Shown: positions 12,325 through 21,556 of the stretch, piece after piece | Position numbering within the stretch: the stretch's first letter is position 1 | How the letters are laid out: the number at the start of each line of letters is the position of its first letter | Origin: Gilliamella sp. ESL0443 | GTDB taxonomy: Bacteria > Pseudomonadota > Gammaproteobacteria > Enterobacterales > Orbaceae | Length of the DNA stretch: 64,000 nt | Assembly: GCF_019469165.1 (NCBI RefSeq) | Contig: NZ_CP048263.1 | Location: 2,232,001 to 2,296,000, forward strand | Direction of reading: 5' to 3' | Made by a program: the position numbers and the translations under genes | Notes under the pieces: generated by a model | Databases searched by the model: none | Told to the model about the DNA's origin: nothing | Seen by the model: the letters and a program-made list of their open reading frames with translations, nothing else

Positions 12325-12492
12325 TGAGTTAAATTTATAAAAATAAAAAGCTCATCATTCCTTTGCTAAACAGCATCAAAGCGTTATTTGTTTTTCTTTC
12401 AGTTAATTATTAAGGTTGGCAATAATAGAATTTTAAATTAACTCTCTTTTTACCCGATTTTGATAAATGTCATAGGATAATATCATTATTTC

Positions 12493-12511
12493 GCAAATAA
12501 TAATCATTATC
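12493..12511 (+). promoter_or_regulatory. Fur box upstream of the TonB receptor
   Basis: GCAAATAATAATCATTATC matches the 19-bp Fur consensus GATAATGATAATCATTATC at 16 positions. It is 24 bases before the receptor start codon. A second, weaker GATAATATCATTATT stretch lies just upstream (about 12476-12490), so tandem Fur binding is possible. Confidence 0.75.
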
Positions 12512-12535
12512 ATTTATTTAGGGGAAGAAGATATT

Positions 12536-14605
12536 ATGCGTAAGTTCAAGAAAATCGCTCAACAAACAATACTGACTTCACTTTGTTCAACCGTGGTATT
12601 GAGTCATTACTCATTAGCAGAAAATAGGCCTGATGTGATATTAGTCACACCAAATAATGAATTATCTAAACATAGTGCTTTGTCACCCAGTTACCAGCAG
12701 GAACAGAACAAATTAAATCAAACTGCTGGCGCAACGAATCTTGTTGTTCCCGATCAAGAAAATAGGCTATCGACACTACAAGATGCATTGGATTATCAAC
12801 CCGGTATCATTATTCAGAACTTTTTTGGTGGGATAGATCAACCACGATTGAATATTCGTGGTTCTGGCGTACAAAGTACCCCGCTTTCGCGCGGTGTTTT
12901 ACTATTACAAGACGGTCTGCCTATTAATGATGCTGACGGCGATTTCCATATTAGTACGCTCGATATGCGAGATACCCGATTGATTTCTGTTTATCGTGGT
13001 GCCAACAATAGTCATCCACAAAATAATAGTTTAGGGGGCGAACTGAATTTTATCTCGTTCACAGGAAAGGACGATAATGGTACTGCTCGCTATGAATATG
13101 GAGCATTTGGTCGGCAAGCCACTCAAATTGCTATAGGCAATAGTAGCGAGTCATATGGTATTGACGGACGATTGAGTTTATCTTATGACCATTTCGACGG
13201 TTACCGTCATCATTCAACCTCACAGCGTAAAACTGCTCGAGCGAATTTTGGCTTTACTTCCGATAGTGTTGAAAACCGCACATGGCTAAGCTGGACAGAT
13301 GTACGCTTTGATATTCCCGGGCCACTTTCGCAAAGTAAATCAAAACACGCCCCTAGGGCAATTGAACACATTATCACACTCACCGACCCGCATCGCCATA
13401 CAGAACAAGCCCGTATAGCTAATCGGACTAATTGGACTTTTGGTGATCAATCTGTCGAACTCGGTGTCTGGCACCAGCGAACTCATGATAATTTTATTAC
13501 ACCCACCGATTATACATTAAGTAATAGTCGCACTACCGGTACTGAAGTGGCTTATCAATCCAAATTTAACGACCTTACATTTCATAGTGCCCTTGCTTGG
13601 GATAAAACCAATTTGGATCGCAAATTATTGATGAATCGACGTAATACACCAATGTTTAAACGTCTGCTTGGTAACTATACAGCCGTTGCAGAAAACATCA
13701 ATGGTGCAATCGGCACTTCTTGGAATATTAATGACGCTTGGCAGTTGAACCTAGATACCAAAGTCACGCACGCCAAACGGAATGTCGATACTCGCCATAG
13801 TAATAATAAGCTCAATCAGTCATGGACATTTTGGTCACCCAAAATTGGGCTAATTTGGACGCTGACAAGTGATAACCGCTTCTATGGCAATTTAAGTACC
13901 AGTAATGAGCCGGCATCATTTCGTGAAATTATTACCAGCAATGGAAGAAAAGCACAGCTAAATAAGCTCGATCGCCAAAAAGGTATCACTGCTGAAATTG
14001 GTGGCAGCGGTAAAATTATTGAGAATCTAAATTGGGATGTAGCTTTATATCGTAGCATTATTAAAGATGAATATATTTCTACTTATGATGCCATTGGCAA
14101 TACCGTAGGCATATCCAATTATAGCAGTAAAACCCGTCATCAAGGCATTGAAGCGGGTATAAAAGGCTTGTTACCTTCCGTCTTAAACAGGGGGGATATC
14201 GAATATCGTTTATCTTGGACTTATAGCGATTTTCGTTTTCAGGGCGGGCAATATAATCATCACTATATTGCAGGCATTCCAAGAAATATTATCAATGCGC
14301 AGTTACTCTATAAAATAGATAACTGGACGTTTGGCCCTAATTTACACTGGTCACCGACTAACACGCCAGTTGATCACGCTAACAATATGCATATTCAGTA
14401 CCGTGATCAATATGCTGTTTTTGGATTTAAGATAAATTATCAAAACCCTAAAGGCTGGTCAGGTTACATAATTGCCGATAATCTAACCAACAAACGTTAT
14501 GCAAGTGCATCAGTTGCTAATCACGTAGTCGCATCAAAAAATGACATGACGTTATTTAGTGCAATGGGCTTTAATCTTAATGGTGGGATTGTTTATCACT
14601 TTTAA
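12536..14605 (+). CDS. TonB-dependent outer-membrane receptor
   Basis: A 689-residue outer-membrane transporter. It has a signal peptide (about residues 1-28, ending SLA), an N-terminal plug domain (about 70-180, with LDYQPGIIIQNFFGG, QPRLNIRGSG, LLLQDGLPINDADG and SLGGELNFIS) and a C-terminal 22-strand-type beta-barrel ending in phenylalanine (GGIVYHF), the usual outer-membrane insertion signal. DVILVTP near residue 34 may be the TonB box. The layout recalls FecA- or YncD/PqqU-like receptors, but the ligand cannot be assigned. The Fur box points to iron or siderophore uptake. No siderophore synthesis, ABC importer or TonB gene is nearby. Confidence 0.9.
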   Translation: MRKFKKIAQQTILTSLCSTVVLSHYSLAENRPDVILVTPNNELSKHSALSPSYQQEQNKLNQTAGATNLVVPDQENRLSTLQDALDYQPGIIIQNFFGGIDQPRLNIRGSGVQSTPLSRGVLLLQDGLPINDADGDFHISTLDMRDTRLISVYRGANNSHPQNNSLGGELNFISFTGKDDNGTARYEYGAFGRQATQIAIGNSSESYGIDGRLSLSYDHFDGYRHHSTSQRKTARANFGFTSDSVENRTWLSWTDVRFDIPGPLSQSKSKHAPRAIEHIITLTDPHRHTEQARIANRTNWTFGDQSVELGVWHQRTHDNFITPTDYTLSNSRTTGTEVAYQSKFNDLTFHSALAWDKTNLDRKLLMNRRNTPMFKRLLGNYTAVAENINGAIGTSWNINDAWQLNLDTKVTHAKRNVDTRHSNNKLNQSWTFWSPKIGLIWTLTSDNRFYGNLSTSNEPASFREIITSNGRKAQLNKLDRQKGITAEIGGSGKIIENLNWDVALYRSIIKDEYISTYDAIGNTVGISNYSSKTRHQGIEAGIKGLLPSVLNRGDIEYRLSWTYSDFRFQGGQYNHHYIAGIPRNIINAQLLYKIDNWTFGPNLHWSPTNTPVDHANNMHIQYRDQYAVFGFKINYQNPKGWSGYIIADNLTNKRYASASVANHVVASKNDMTLFSAMGFNLNGGIVYHF

Positions 14606-14618
14606 TCGCTACATATTA

Positions 14619-14650
14619 TCATCTGACAGCAAAACTAGGTTGTCAGATGA
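14619..14650. terminator. Convergent hairpin between the TonB receptor and the Crp/Fnr gene
   Basis: TCATCTGACA (14619-14628) pairs perfectly with TGTCAGATGA (14641-14650) across a 12-base loop. It lies between two genes that end toward each other, and neither side has a long T-run. Confidence 0.5.
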
Positions 14651-14658
14651 GAAAACAA

Positions 14659-15378
14659 TTAAAATGAACGCTCGGAAGGTAGCGTTAACCCCTTCAAATA
14701 GGCTGGCTTTAATACTTTAATAGAGTGATTCTCAACTTTGATGACCTGATCTTTTCGCCAACTAGAGATAAGACGGCTTAATGTCTCATAACGCATACCT
14801 AACTTAGTAGCCAACTGGCTGCGTGATATTGGTAATATAAATTGATAGGTATTGGTTTGGTTAGTACATAACGATAAAAAATAAGCCGCTAATCTTTGCT
14901 CTGCTGAGCTTGAAGTTAACCAATCAATATTATTAATCTGTTCATATAATTTAGCACTAAAATTAACCAATAAGCGCTGCATAATAATTGGGTGATTATG
15001 ACAAACTTTGAGTAAACTGCTCTTTTCAATCAAGAGTAAAGAACAGTCTGTTTTAGCTCGAATCGTCATTGGAAAACGGTTATGTGGCATAAAAATTGCG
15101 GCAATGGCGACTAATTGGTAACTTGAGAATATACCAAAAACTTTTTCCTCACCGAGATAAGTATTTCGATATACTTCAACCTGCCCCCTAATCATCAGCG
15201 CACATCCCGATAAAGGCATTCCTTCATGCCCAAACATATCACCGATATCGAGTTCCATATACTGTGCAGTTTCAATGATTGGCAACAAAGCGTCTTGGGT
15301 TAATCCATTAAATAATTTAACTTGGCTTAACCAATCAAAAATTTGTTGTTCGGTGGGTCTATTTTTGACAAATGTCAT
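14659..15378 (-). CDS. Crp/Fnr-family transcriptional regulator
   Basis: A 239-residue regulator with an N-terminal cyclic-nucleotide-binding-type beta-roll (about residues 20-140) and a C-terminal winged helix (about 160-225) whose recognition segment reads LATKLGMRYETLSRLISSWRKDQVI. The N-terminal cysteine cluster of FNR is absent, so it is probably not an Fe-S oxygen sensor, and the effector is unknown. It is divergent from the cupin gene, the usual arrangement for a local regulator and its target. Its ribosome site is the TAGGT just before the ATG. It ends convergently with the TonB receptor gene. Confidence 0.85.
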   Translation of the reverse strand: MTFVKNRPTEQQIFDWLSQVKLFNGLTQDALLPIIETAQYMELDIGDMFGHEGMPLSGCALMIRGQVEVYRNTYLGEEKVFGIFSSYQLVAIAAIFMPHNRFPMTIRAKTDCSLLLIEKSSLLKVCHNHPIIMQRLLVNFSAKLYEQINNIDWLTSSSAEQRLAAYFLSLCTNQTNTYQFILPISRSQLATKLGMRYETLSRLISSWRKDQVIKVENHSIKVLKPAYLKGLTLPSERSF

Positions 15379-15538
15379 AGGTTTTACCTAATGATACTTT
15401 TAAAATAAATTTAATATAGTTGATAATAATTCTTATTTCAATACTTAACTTTTTTAATAACCACATGAAATATAATGGTTTATTTAAAAAATTACCTAAA
15501 TTTATAGTACAAGGTTCGACTTTCGATAGGAGTATACA

Positions 15539-15886
15539 ATGTCAAACAACACGATTACCCCCGTTCAAGCACTTGAACTGAGTTCATTAATTACCCCAAC
15601 TGAACAAGGCATCGCAAGCCGTGTTTTAGCTAAAACAACAGGCGGTAATTTAACGTTATTTGCTTTCGATAAAGGACAAGGCTTATCTGAGCATAGCGCT
15701 CCTTTTGACGCAATTGTTATGGTGATCGAAGGCGAATTGACATTAACGATTGATGGACAACCCGTTACAGCAAAACCTGGCACTATTGTCAGAATGCCAG
15801 CCAATATTCCTCATGCTGTTGAAGCGCCACAAGCGGCTAAAATGTTATTAGTCATGCTAAGAGAAATAACTTTAAACCACAATTAA
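15539..15886 (+). CDS. Small single-domain cupin protein
   Basis: A 115-residue cupin. The two conserved motifs are visible: motif 1 around LSEHSAPFDAIVMVIEGELTLTI (about residues 50-72) and motif 2 around PGTIVRMPANIPHAVEA (about 80-96). The histidines and the acidic residue could bind a metal. Small cupins of this kind are of unknown or varied function. GATAGGAG lies before the ATG. The methyltransferase gene begins 9 bases after the stop, so the pair is probably one operon, likely controlled by the divergent Crp/Fnr regulator. Confidence 0.82.
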   Translation: MSNNTITPVQALELSSLITPTEQGIASRVLAKTTGGNLTLFAFDKGQGLSEHSAPFDAIVMVIEGELTLTIDGQPVTAKPGTIVRMPANIPHAVEAPQAAKMLLVMLREITLNHN

Positions 15887-15895
15887 GGAACAAAT

Positions 15896-16660
15896 ATGAA
15901 CAGCAATAAAGAAGCCGGGCATAAATTCCTTGCTAAATTAGGGAAAACCCGATTACGCCCGGGAGGTAAAAAAGCCACCGAGTGGTTATTTAAGCAAGCA
16001 CTCTTTACGCCACAAATGCAGGTACTTGAGATTGCTTGCAATATGGGCACAACCTCTATGGAGATTGCTAAGCGTTTTGGCTGCAATATTACTGGCATTG
16101 ATATGGATAAGTTGGCTTTAGCAAAAGCAGAGGAAAATATTAGAAAAAACAAATTAGACCACTTAATCCACATCCAGCAAGCTGATGCATCAAAACTGCC
16201 GTTTGCGGATAACAGCTTTGATATAGTGATTAATGAGGCGATGCTTACCATGTATGCCGATAAAGCCAAAAATCATTTATTAAAAGAGTATTATCGTGTA
16301 TTAAAGCCAGGTGGGAAATTACTTACCCATGATATTATGCTAGTTAACCCAAAACAGTCTGAGCAAATTATCAAGCATATTCGTCATGCAATCAATGTTA
16401 ATGCTCAACCAACCAGCATTGAATCATGGTATCAATTATTTAACGATGCCGGATTTGTTGATATTAAATCCGAGCATAATGCAATGACATTGATGTCGCC
16501 AACAGGGATGTTATACGACGAAGGTCTGTTTGGCACACTAAAAATCATTCGCAACGCCTTGCGCAAACAAAATCGCGCACAATTTTTGAAAATGTTTAAA
16601 ACGTTTAAACATCATCATGACCAACTTAATTATATTGCAGTTTGTAGCACTAAAGCTTAA
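15896..16660 (+). CDS. Class I SAM-dependent methyltransferase
   Basis: A 254-residue methyltransferase of the Methyltransf_11/25 type. The SAM-binding motif I reads VLEIACNMGTTSMEIA (about residues 41-56), with the acidic strand-2 end GIDMD (about 64-68), then motif II ADASKLPFADNSFDIV (about 95-110) and YRVLKPGGKLLTHD (about 131-144). The substrate is unknown. It resembles uncharacterised Pasteurellaceae proteins such as H. influenzae HI0095 (from memory). AAGGA overlaps the end of the cupin gene, supporting co-expression. Confidence 0.85.
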   Translation: MNSNKEAGHKFLAKLGKTRLRPGGKKATEWLFKQALFTPQMQVLEIACNMGTTSMEIAKRFGCNITGIDMDKLALAKAEENIRKNKLDHLIHIQQADASKLPFADNSFDIVINEAMLTMYADKAKNHLLKEYYRVLKPGGKLLTHDIMLVNPKQSEQIIKHIRHAINVNAQPTSIESWYQLFNDAGFVDIKSEHNAMTLMSPTGMLYDEGLFGTLKIIRNALRKQNRAQFLKMFKTFKHHHDQLNYIAVCSTKA

Positions 16661-16716
16661 TCAACAAGTTAATTGAAATACATGTTTATTTCCAACAATA
16701 GTCCTTTAAAATTTTA

Positions 16717-16750
16717 GGTGTTATGGTTAATGCCATAACCCTATTTTTTT
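16717..16750 (+). terminator. Intrinsic terminator after the cupin-methyltransferase operon
   Basis: GTTATGG (16720-16726) pairs with CCATAAC (16733-16739) over a 6-base loop, followed by a run of seven T residues (16744-16750). Confidence 0.8.
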
Positions 16751-16821
16751 ATCTGCCAAAACCTAAAACGATAAAATCCCTAATTACTCAGCAATAGGCA
16801 AGCAAGTTGACTGGGAATATC

Positions 16822-16850
16822 ATGACTTCATAGCATTTTTTTGCTATAGT
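16822..16850 (+). promoter_or_regulatory. Candidate promoter of yjdM
   Basis: ATGACT (16822-16827), a 17-base spacer and TATAGT (16845-16850) preceded by TGC, an extended -10. The start codon lies about 38 bases downstream. Confidence 0.45.
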
Positions 16851-16887
16851 GAACACCATTTTATTTAACTAGGATTAATCATAACCC

Positions 16888-17223
16888 ATGGAAACTATTC
16901 CTAATTGCCCAGTTTGCCAATCTGAACACACCTATCACGATGGCACCTTTTACGTTTGCCCTGAGTGTGCTCATGAGTGGGATCCGAATCAAACAGCCTC
17001 ATCAGAAGACGAACGACAAGTAAAAGACAGTAATGGTAATTTACTTGCTGACGGTGATGATATTATTTTAATTAAGGATCTTAAATTAAAAGGTTCATCC
17101 ACTGTACTTAAAAAAGGTGCCAAAGCTAAAGGCATTCGTCTTGTAGACGGCGATCACGAAATTGATTGTAAGGTTGATGGAATGAAAGTAATGCTGAAAG
17201 CTTGTTTTGTTAAAAAAGCGTAA
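16888..17223 (+). CDS. yjdM: YjdM (PhnA-family) zinc-ribbon protein
   Basis: A 111-residue protein closely matching E. coli YjdM (formerly PhnA). The N-terminal zinc ribbon has Cys7-X2-Cys10 and Cys24-X2-Cys27. The C-terminal KOW/SH3-like domain contains [41 protein letters not shown] and [12 protein letters not shown]. The old link to phosphonoacetate hydrolysis is not generally accepted for this family, and the role is unknown. It is monocistronic, with its own promoter and a hairpin afterwards (17292-17330). Confidence 0.92.
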   Translation: METIPNCPVCQSEHTYHDGTFYVCPECAHEWDPNQTASSEDERQVKDSNGNLLADGDDIILIKDLKLKGSSTVLKKGAKAKGIRLVDGDHEIDCKVDGMKVMLKACFVKKA

Positions 17224-17291
17224 TTGCATTAACCAATATTTAACTTATTTTATATAGATTAATGAAAAAATATCTTTAGTTAAACCTTTGT

Positions 17292-17330
17292 TAAAACCAT
17301 TTAATAATAAAAAATTATTTAATGGTTTTA
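17292..17330 (+). terminator. Hairpin after yjdM
   Basis: TAAAACCATT (17292-17301) pairs with AATGGTTTTA (17321-17330), and the AT-only inner sequence can extend the stem. It lies 70 bases after yjdM and lacks a T-run, so termination is uncertain. Confidence 0.45.
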
Positions 17331-17500
17331 CCATATAAATCAACTCACACAAAAATAAAAAATCCACGTTCGTCTAATACTTTTCGAGTATCCTTTAATA
17401 GACAAAATCCCTTATATATAATTTACTCAACAATGCTTGTTTTATCTTGATAGACAATTATAGCTTATTTATTACTTATAGCTTTTAACGAAATAGATGA

Positions 17501-17795
17501 TTAAAATTTTTCAATCATATTGGGGAATAGAAAAGCTTTACGAAGGGAAACTGTATAAAAATTTACCACATGTAAAGCATTAAAATTCTGCGCAGCAACA
17601 TTTGAATCGTCCATACTTGATACATATTTTATATTAGGTGATAAATCATTTTTTTGAAGTTTATTTATTATTTCCTCTACAGGTGCTAACGATATATCTA
17701 ATTCATCAATAAGAACAACAAATGCCTTATTGATAATCTTTAAAACCTCTCAGCACGGTTATCGATTTTATGAATCTTTTATTCTGCACTAGCAT
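17501..17795 (-). pseudogene. Frameshifted small gene of unknown function
   Basis: On the minus strand an ATG at 17795 with GAG 8 bases upstream opens 22 codons ending at a TAA (17727-17729). A second frame, lacking any start, runs from about 17749 to the TAA at 17501-17503. Removing one base from the AAAA run at 17742-17745 (TTTT on the coding strand) joins them into one protein of about 97-98 residues. Its middle contains AFVVLIDELDISLAPVEEII and its end LFPNMIEKF. I do not recognise the family. The neat joining and the ribosome site suggest a formerly intact gene, or a base-count error in the assembly. Confidence 0.5.
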
Positions 17796-17866
17796 GATTT
17801 TTTTCTCAAAAATCTACATTATTCTTTTTCTATAAGAAAAAACTAGCAAATCTCACTAAAATATGG

Positions 17867-17879
17867 TATAAAACGCGCG
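17867..17879 (+). promoter_or_regulatory. rpsB promoter -10 with GC-rich discriminator
   Basis: TATAAA (17867-17872) is followed by the strongly GC-rich ACGCGCGC. This is typical of stringently controlled ribosomal-protein promoters. A -35 hexamer is not obvious. Confidence 0.55.
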
Positions 17880-17978
17880 CTACTTTTCACATTCATTTTT
17901 CAAAAATATTTGTGAAATAAAGCACAAATTTTAAAACTTAATTAACGTTATAACACACACATATCATTACTCTTTTCC

Positions 17979-18039
17979 GGGGTGCCTTTTACTTTGTGTA
18001 TTAAGGTCGGATAAAGCGGATATGTGGAGGCATAACCCC
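17979..18039 (+). ncRNA. rpsB 5' leader, S2-binding regulatory structure
   Basis: In the untranslated leader, GGGGTGCC (17979-17986) can pair with GGC and ACCCC in GGCATAACCCC (18029-18039), leaving ATA bulged and enclosing a T-rich stretch. The arrangement is like the leader conserved upstream of rpsB in gammaproteobacteria, through which excess S2 represses rpsB-tsf. The pairing is seen here; S2 binding is inferred from that family. Confidence 0.7.
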
Positions 18040-18059
18040 AACGTCAAAATGAGGAAATC

Positions 18060-18797
18060 ATGACTACAGTATCAATGCGCGATATGTTACAAGCAGGTGT
18101 ACACTTTGGACACCAAACTCGTTATTGGAACCCAAAAATGAAACCATTTATTTTTGGTGCACGCAACAAAGTACACATCATCAATCTTGAAAAAACAGTA
18201 CCTATGTTCAATGAAGCATTAGCTGAATTAAACAAGATTGCTGCGCGTAAAGGTAAAATTTTATTTGTTGGCACAAAACGTGCTGCAAGTGAAGCAATTA
18301 AACAAGCAGCTGAAAGCTGTGGACAATACTACGTTAATCACCGCTGGTTAGGTGGTATGTTGACTAACTGGAAAACAGTACGTCAATCAATCAAACGTCT
18401 TAAAGATTTAGAAACACAAGCTAATGATGGTACATTTGATAAATTAACCAAAAAAGAAGCGCTTATGCGTGCTCGTGAAATGGCTAAATTAGAAAATAGC
18501 TTGGGTGGAATTAAAAATATGGGTGGCTTACCCGATGTGATTTTTGTAATTGGTGCAGACCATGAACATATCGCAATCAAAGAAGCTAACAATTTAGGTA
18601 TTCCAGTCATTGCTGTTGTTGATACTAATTCAGATCCAGATGGTATTGATTACATCGTTCCTGGTAATGATGATGCGATCCGTGCAATTCAATTATATGC
18701 AAATGCGGTTGCTGAAGCAGTTCGTTCTGGTCGTGAACAAAATCAATCTCCAGTATCTGAAGAAAGCTTTGTTGAAGAAGCTCCAGCAGCAGAGTAA
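18060..18797 (+). CDS. rpsB: 30S ribosomal protein S2
   Basis: S2 is a late-assembling protein of the 30S subunit and is needed for S1 binding. The 245 residues show the family start [31 protein letters not shown], the [34 protein letters not shown] block and the [23 protein letters not shown] block. The acidic tail ([13 protein letters not shown]) is typical. AATGAGGAAATC precedes the ATG. It is the first gene of the rpsB-tsf unit, behind the S2-responsive leader, and a hairpin attenuator separates it from tsf. Confidence 0.98.
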   Translation: MTTVSMRDMLQAGVHFGHQTRYWNPKMKPFIFGARNKVHIINLEKTVPMFNEALAELNKIAARKGKILFVGTKRAASEAIKQAAESCGQYYVNHRWLGGMLTNWKTVRQSIKRLKDLETQANDGTFDKLTKKEALMRAREMAKLENSLGGIKNMGGLPDVIFVIGADHEHIAIKEANNLGIPVIAVVDTNSDPDGIDYIVPGNDDAIRAIQLYANAVAEAVRSGREQNQSPVSEESFVEEAPAAE

Positions 18798-18815
18798 TAA
18801 ACTCAAATATTTTCA

Positions 18816-18837
18816 GGGTCGATAATATCATCGACCC
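18816..18837 (+). terminator. rpsB-tsf intercistronic attenuator hairpin
   Basis: A perfect 8-bp stem GGGTCGAT (18816-18823) with ATCGACCC (18830-18837) and a 6-base loop, followed by ATTCTAATG. The weak U-tail fits partial termination between rpsB and tsf, as known in E. coli. Confidence 0.6.
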
Positions 18838-18881
18838 ATTCTAATGAAAATCATCAAAATGGTTAAATAGAGGATTTAAAA

Positions 18882-19742
18882 ATGGCTGAAGTTACCGCTT
18901 CTATGGTAAAAGAACTGCGTGAAAGAACTGGCGCAGGTATGATGGAATGTAAGAAAGCATTAGTTGAAGCAAATGGTGATATCGATCTTGCTATCGATAA
19001 CATGCGTAAATCAGGTCAAGCAAAAGCAGCTAAAAAAGCTGGTCGTGTTGCAGCTGAAGGTGTGATTATTTCTAAAATCTCTTCTGATAAAAAATCAGGT
19101 GTTATTCTAGAAATCAACTGTGAAACTGACTTTGTTGCTAAAGATGCAGGTTTTATCGCATTTAGTGAAAAAGTAGCAACTGCGGCATTAAATGATCACA
19201 TTACTGATCTTGCTGCTTTACAAGCAAAATTTGAAGAAGAGCGTACCGCTTTAGTTGCTAAAATTGGTGAAAATATCGGTATTCGTCGTGTTCAAGAGAT
19301 CACTGGTGATGTTGTTGGTAGTTACCAACATGGTGCACGTATCGGTGTATTAGTTGCAGCAAACAGTGGCTGTGATGAAGAATTAGTGAAACATATTGCA
19401 ATGCACATCGCTGCAAGCAAACCAGAATATGTTGACCCAAGTGATGTACCTGCTGATGTGGTTGAACATGAACGTAATATTCAAATCGATATTGCAATGC
19501 AATCAGGTAAACCTCGTGAAATCGCAGAAAAAATGGTTGAAGGCCGTATGCGTAAATTCACTGGTGAAGTATCACTTACTGGTCAACCATTTGTAATGGA
19601 TCCAAGTAAAACAGTTGGTGATTTACTTGCTGAGAAAAAAGCAACAATTGCAACATTTATCCGCTTCGAAGTGGGTGAAGGTATCGAAAAAGTCGAAGTT
19701 GACTTTGCAGCCGAGGTTGCTGCGATATCAAAACAATCTTAA
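18882..19742 (+). CDS. tsf: Elongation factor Ts
   Basis: EF-Ts is the nucleotide-exchange factor of EF-Tu. The 286-residue protein begins with a UBA-like domain ([24 protein letters not shown]), followed by the core with [11 protein letters not shown], the EF-Tu-contacting TDFV motif (about residues 80-83). A dimerisation and coiled-coil portion and the C-terminal module follow. AGAGGA precedes the start. It is the second gene of rpsB-tsf. A good terminator follows, separating it from pyrH. Confidence 0.98.
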   Translation: MAEVTASMVKELRERTGAGMMECKKALVEANGDIDLAIDNMRKSGQAKAAKKAGRVAAEGVIISKISSDKKSGVILEINCETDFVAKDAGFIAFSEKVATAALNDHITDLAALQAKFEEERTALVAKIGENIGIRRVQEITGDVVGSYQHGARIGVLVAANSGCDEELVKHIAMHIAASKPEYVDPSDVPADVVEHERNIQIDIAMQSGKPREIAEKMVEGRMRKFTGEVSLTGQPFVMDPSKTVGDLLAEKKATIATFIRFEVGEGIEKVEVDFAAEVAAISKQS

Positions 19743-19754
19743 TTGTTTTTATCG

Positions 19755-19780
19755 AAACCGCCGTAATGGCGGTTTTGTTT
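19755..19780 (+). terminator. Intrinsic terminator after tsf
   Basis: AAACCGCC (19755-19762) pairs with GGCGGTTT (19768-19775) across a GTAAT loop and continues TGTTT. The stem is perfect. Confidence 0.8.
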
Positions 19781-19856
19781 ATCTGCAAAATATTTTAAAA
19801 TGATTGCCAGCTAGTTATTCTAGATTTTTAAGTAATAAAATATAGTGAGATTTCAT

Positions 19857-20591
19857 ATGGTAACCCCTTTCTATAAACGTATCCTTCTTAAACTCAGTGG
19901 TGAAGCATTACAAGGTGATGAAGGTTTTGGTATTGATCCAACCGTTCTTGATCGTATGGCACAAGAAATTAAAGAACTTATCGACATGGAAGTTCAGGTT
20001 GCTGTTGTTATCGGAGGTGGTAACCTATTTCGTGGTGCAGGACTTGCTAAAGCGGGTATGAACCGTGTTGTTGGTGACCATATGGGGATGCTAGCAACAG
20101 TTATGAATGGCCTTGCCATGCGTGATGCTTTGCACCGAATTGAAGTTAATGCACGTTTGATGTCGGCAATCCCATTAAACGGAGTTTGCGACGATTATCG
20201 CTGGACTGAAGCAATTAGCTTGCTTAAACATGGCAAAGTCGTTATTCTTTCTGCAGGAACAGGCAACCCATTTTTCACAACTGACTCTGCGGCTTGTTTA
20301 CGTGGTATTGAAATTGAAGCAGATGTCGTTTTAAAAGCAACCAAAGTCGATGGTGTTTATTCTGCCGATCCAGTAAAAAATCCCAATGCTACACTATATA
20401 AAACACTTAACTATGAGAAAGTGTTGGACGATGAATTAAAAGTCATGGATTTAGCCGCATTTACATTAGCACGAGATCATAATCTACCAATTTGTGTTTT
20501 TAATATGAATAAACCTGGTGCATTACGTCGTGTCATTTTAGGCGAGCAAGAGGGAACATTAATCAATAATCAGACTACAGTGAGCTGTTAG
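19857..20591 (+). CDS. pyrH: UMP kinase
   Basis: UMP kinase phosphorylates UMP to UDP, an essential pyrimidine step allosterically tuned by GTP and UTP. The 244 residues show the amino-acid-kinase fold: [15 protein letters not shown] at the start, [22 protein letters not shown] (about residues 45-66), [38 protein letters not shown], and the C-terminal [22 protein letters not shown] chose the ATG at 19857. The upstream in-frame GTG at 19845 is part of GTGAGA, which acts as the ribosome site, and the homologous proteins begin only a few residues before YKRI. Confidence 0.96.
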   Translation: MVTPFYKRILLKLSGEALQGDEGFGIDPTVLDRMAQEIKELIDMEVQVAVVIGGGNLFRGAGLAKAGMNRVVGDHMGMLATVMNGLAMRDALHRIEVNARLMSAIPLNGVCDDYRWTEAISLLKHGKVVILSAGTGNPFFTTDSAACLRGIEIEADVVLKATKVDGVYSADPVKNPNATLYKTLNYEKVLDDELKVMDLAAFTLARDHNLPICVFNMNKPGALRRVILGEQEGTLINNQTTVSC

Positions 20592-20617
20592 TCTTAATTA
20601 TTAAAAAGGTTTTTATT

Positions 20618-21175
20618 ATGCTAAATGAGATTCAAAAAGAAGCGCAAACGCGCATGGAAAAAAGTATTGAGGCGTTTCAAAATCATATTTCTAAAGTTAG
20701 AACCGGGCGTGCTTCACCAAGCTTATTAGACGGAATTATGGTTGAATACTATGGTAGCCCAACACCACTACGTCAATTAGCTAATGTTGTTGCTGAAGAT
20801 GCAAGAACGCTGGCTATTACGGTATTTGATAAATCATTAACACCAATGATTGAAAAGGCTGTTTTAACCTCTGATTTAGGACTTAATCCTGCTTCAGCAG
20901 GGACAGTTATTCGAGTACCTCTACCACCGTTAACTGAAGAACGTCGTCGTGATTTAACTAAAATAGTGCGTAATGAAGCAGAACAAGGTCGTGTGTCAAT
21001 TCGAAATATTCGTCGTGATGCTAACGATCAAATCAAAGCTTTGTTAAAAGATAAAGAAATCTCAGAAGATGATGAACGTAAATCACAAGATTTAATTCAA
21101 AAAGCAACAGATGCAGCTATCAAAAAATTAGATGCAGTGCTTGCAGATAAAGAAAAAGAGTTAATGGAATTTTAA
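20618..21175 (+). CDS. frr: Ribosome recycling factor
   Basis: RRF splits post-termination ribosomes together with EF-G. The length of 185 residues is standard. The three-helix domain I and small domain II are readable: [47 protein letters not shown] (domain II), [35 protein letters not shown]. It is 26 bases after pyrH and probably co-transcribed. In E. coli frr is followed by dxr; here deoC and deoR stand between them. Confidence 0.98.
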   Translation: MLNEIQKEAQTRMEKSIEAFQNHISKVRTGRASPSLLDGIMVEYYGSPTPLRQLANVVAEDARTLAITVFDKSLTPMIEKAVLTSDLGLNPASAGTVIRVPLPPLTEERRRDLTKIVRNEAEQGRVSIRNIRRDANDQIKALLKDKEISEDDERKSQDLIQKATDAAIKKLDAVLADKEKELMEF

Positions 21176-21185
21176 TCTCTTGGCT

Positions 21186-21217
21186 AAAAAGCCTAGTTGA
21201 TAAAACTAGGTTTTTTT
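21186..21217 (+). terminator. Intrinsic terminator after frr
   Basis: CCTAGTT (21192-21198) pairs with AACTAGG (21204-21210), flanked by an A-run and followed by seven T residues (21211-21217), so it can act in both directions. Confidence 0.85.
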
Positions 21218-21556
21218 GATTTTTACCAATCAACTATCAATCATTTAATTACCGCTGAAAAATACAAAATATTAGTTTTATCAGTAAGCGAATAGATCAA
21301 AAATAAAAAATCACTCAATAAAATAAACAGCTATCCTTCTATTTAAGCGATATAAAGTCTAACTGAGTTTATCTACAGTTGCTCAATGAAGATAATGCGC
21401 TTATGCAAAATTAAAGGGTAAACAATGTATCCGTATTAGCGCATCATTAGCCACTAAAAATAATCAAGTTTGTCAAAATCATGGTTTCCAGTCTGATTTG
21501 ATTCAATTGTTTAAGTTTATTAAATAGTTTAGTTTTTAATTATCAAAATTTAAGTA
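21218..21556. other. Gene-free AT-rich spacer upstream of the deoC promoter
   Basis: About 340 bases without a convincing reading frame on either strand. I see no RNA gene or extended repeat. It may hold remnants of lost DNA between frr and deoC. Confidence 0.4.

Noticed and set aside
15378-15390. Palindrome TAGGT-TTT-ACCTA at the Crp/Fnr gene start
   Set aside because: It contains the gene's own ribosome site and start codon, so it needs no operator explanation, though one is not excluded.
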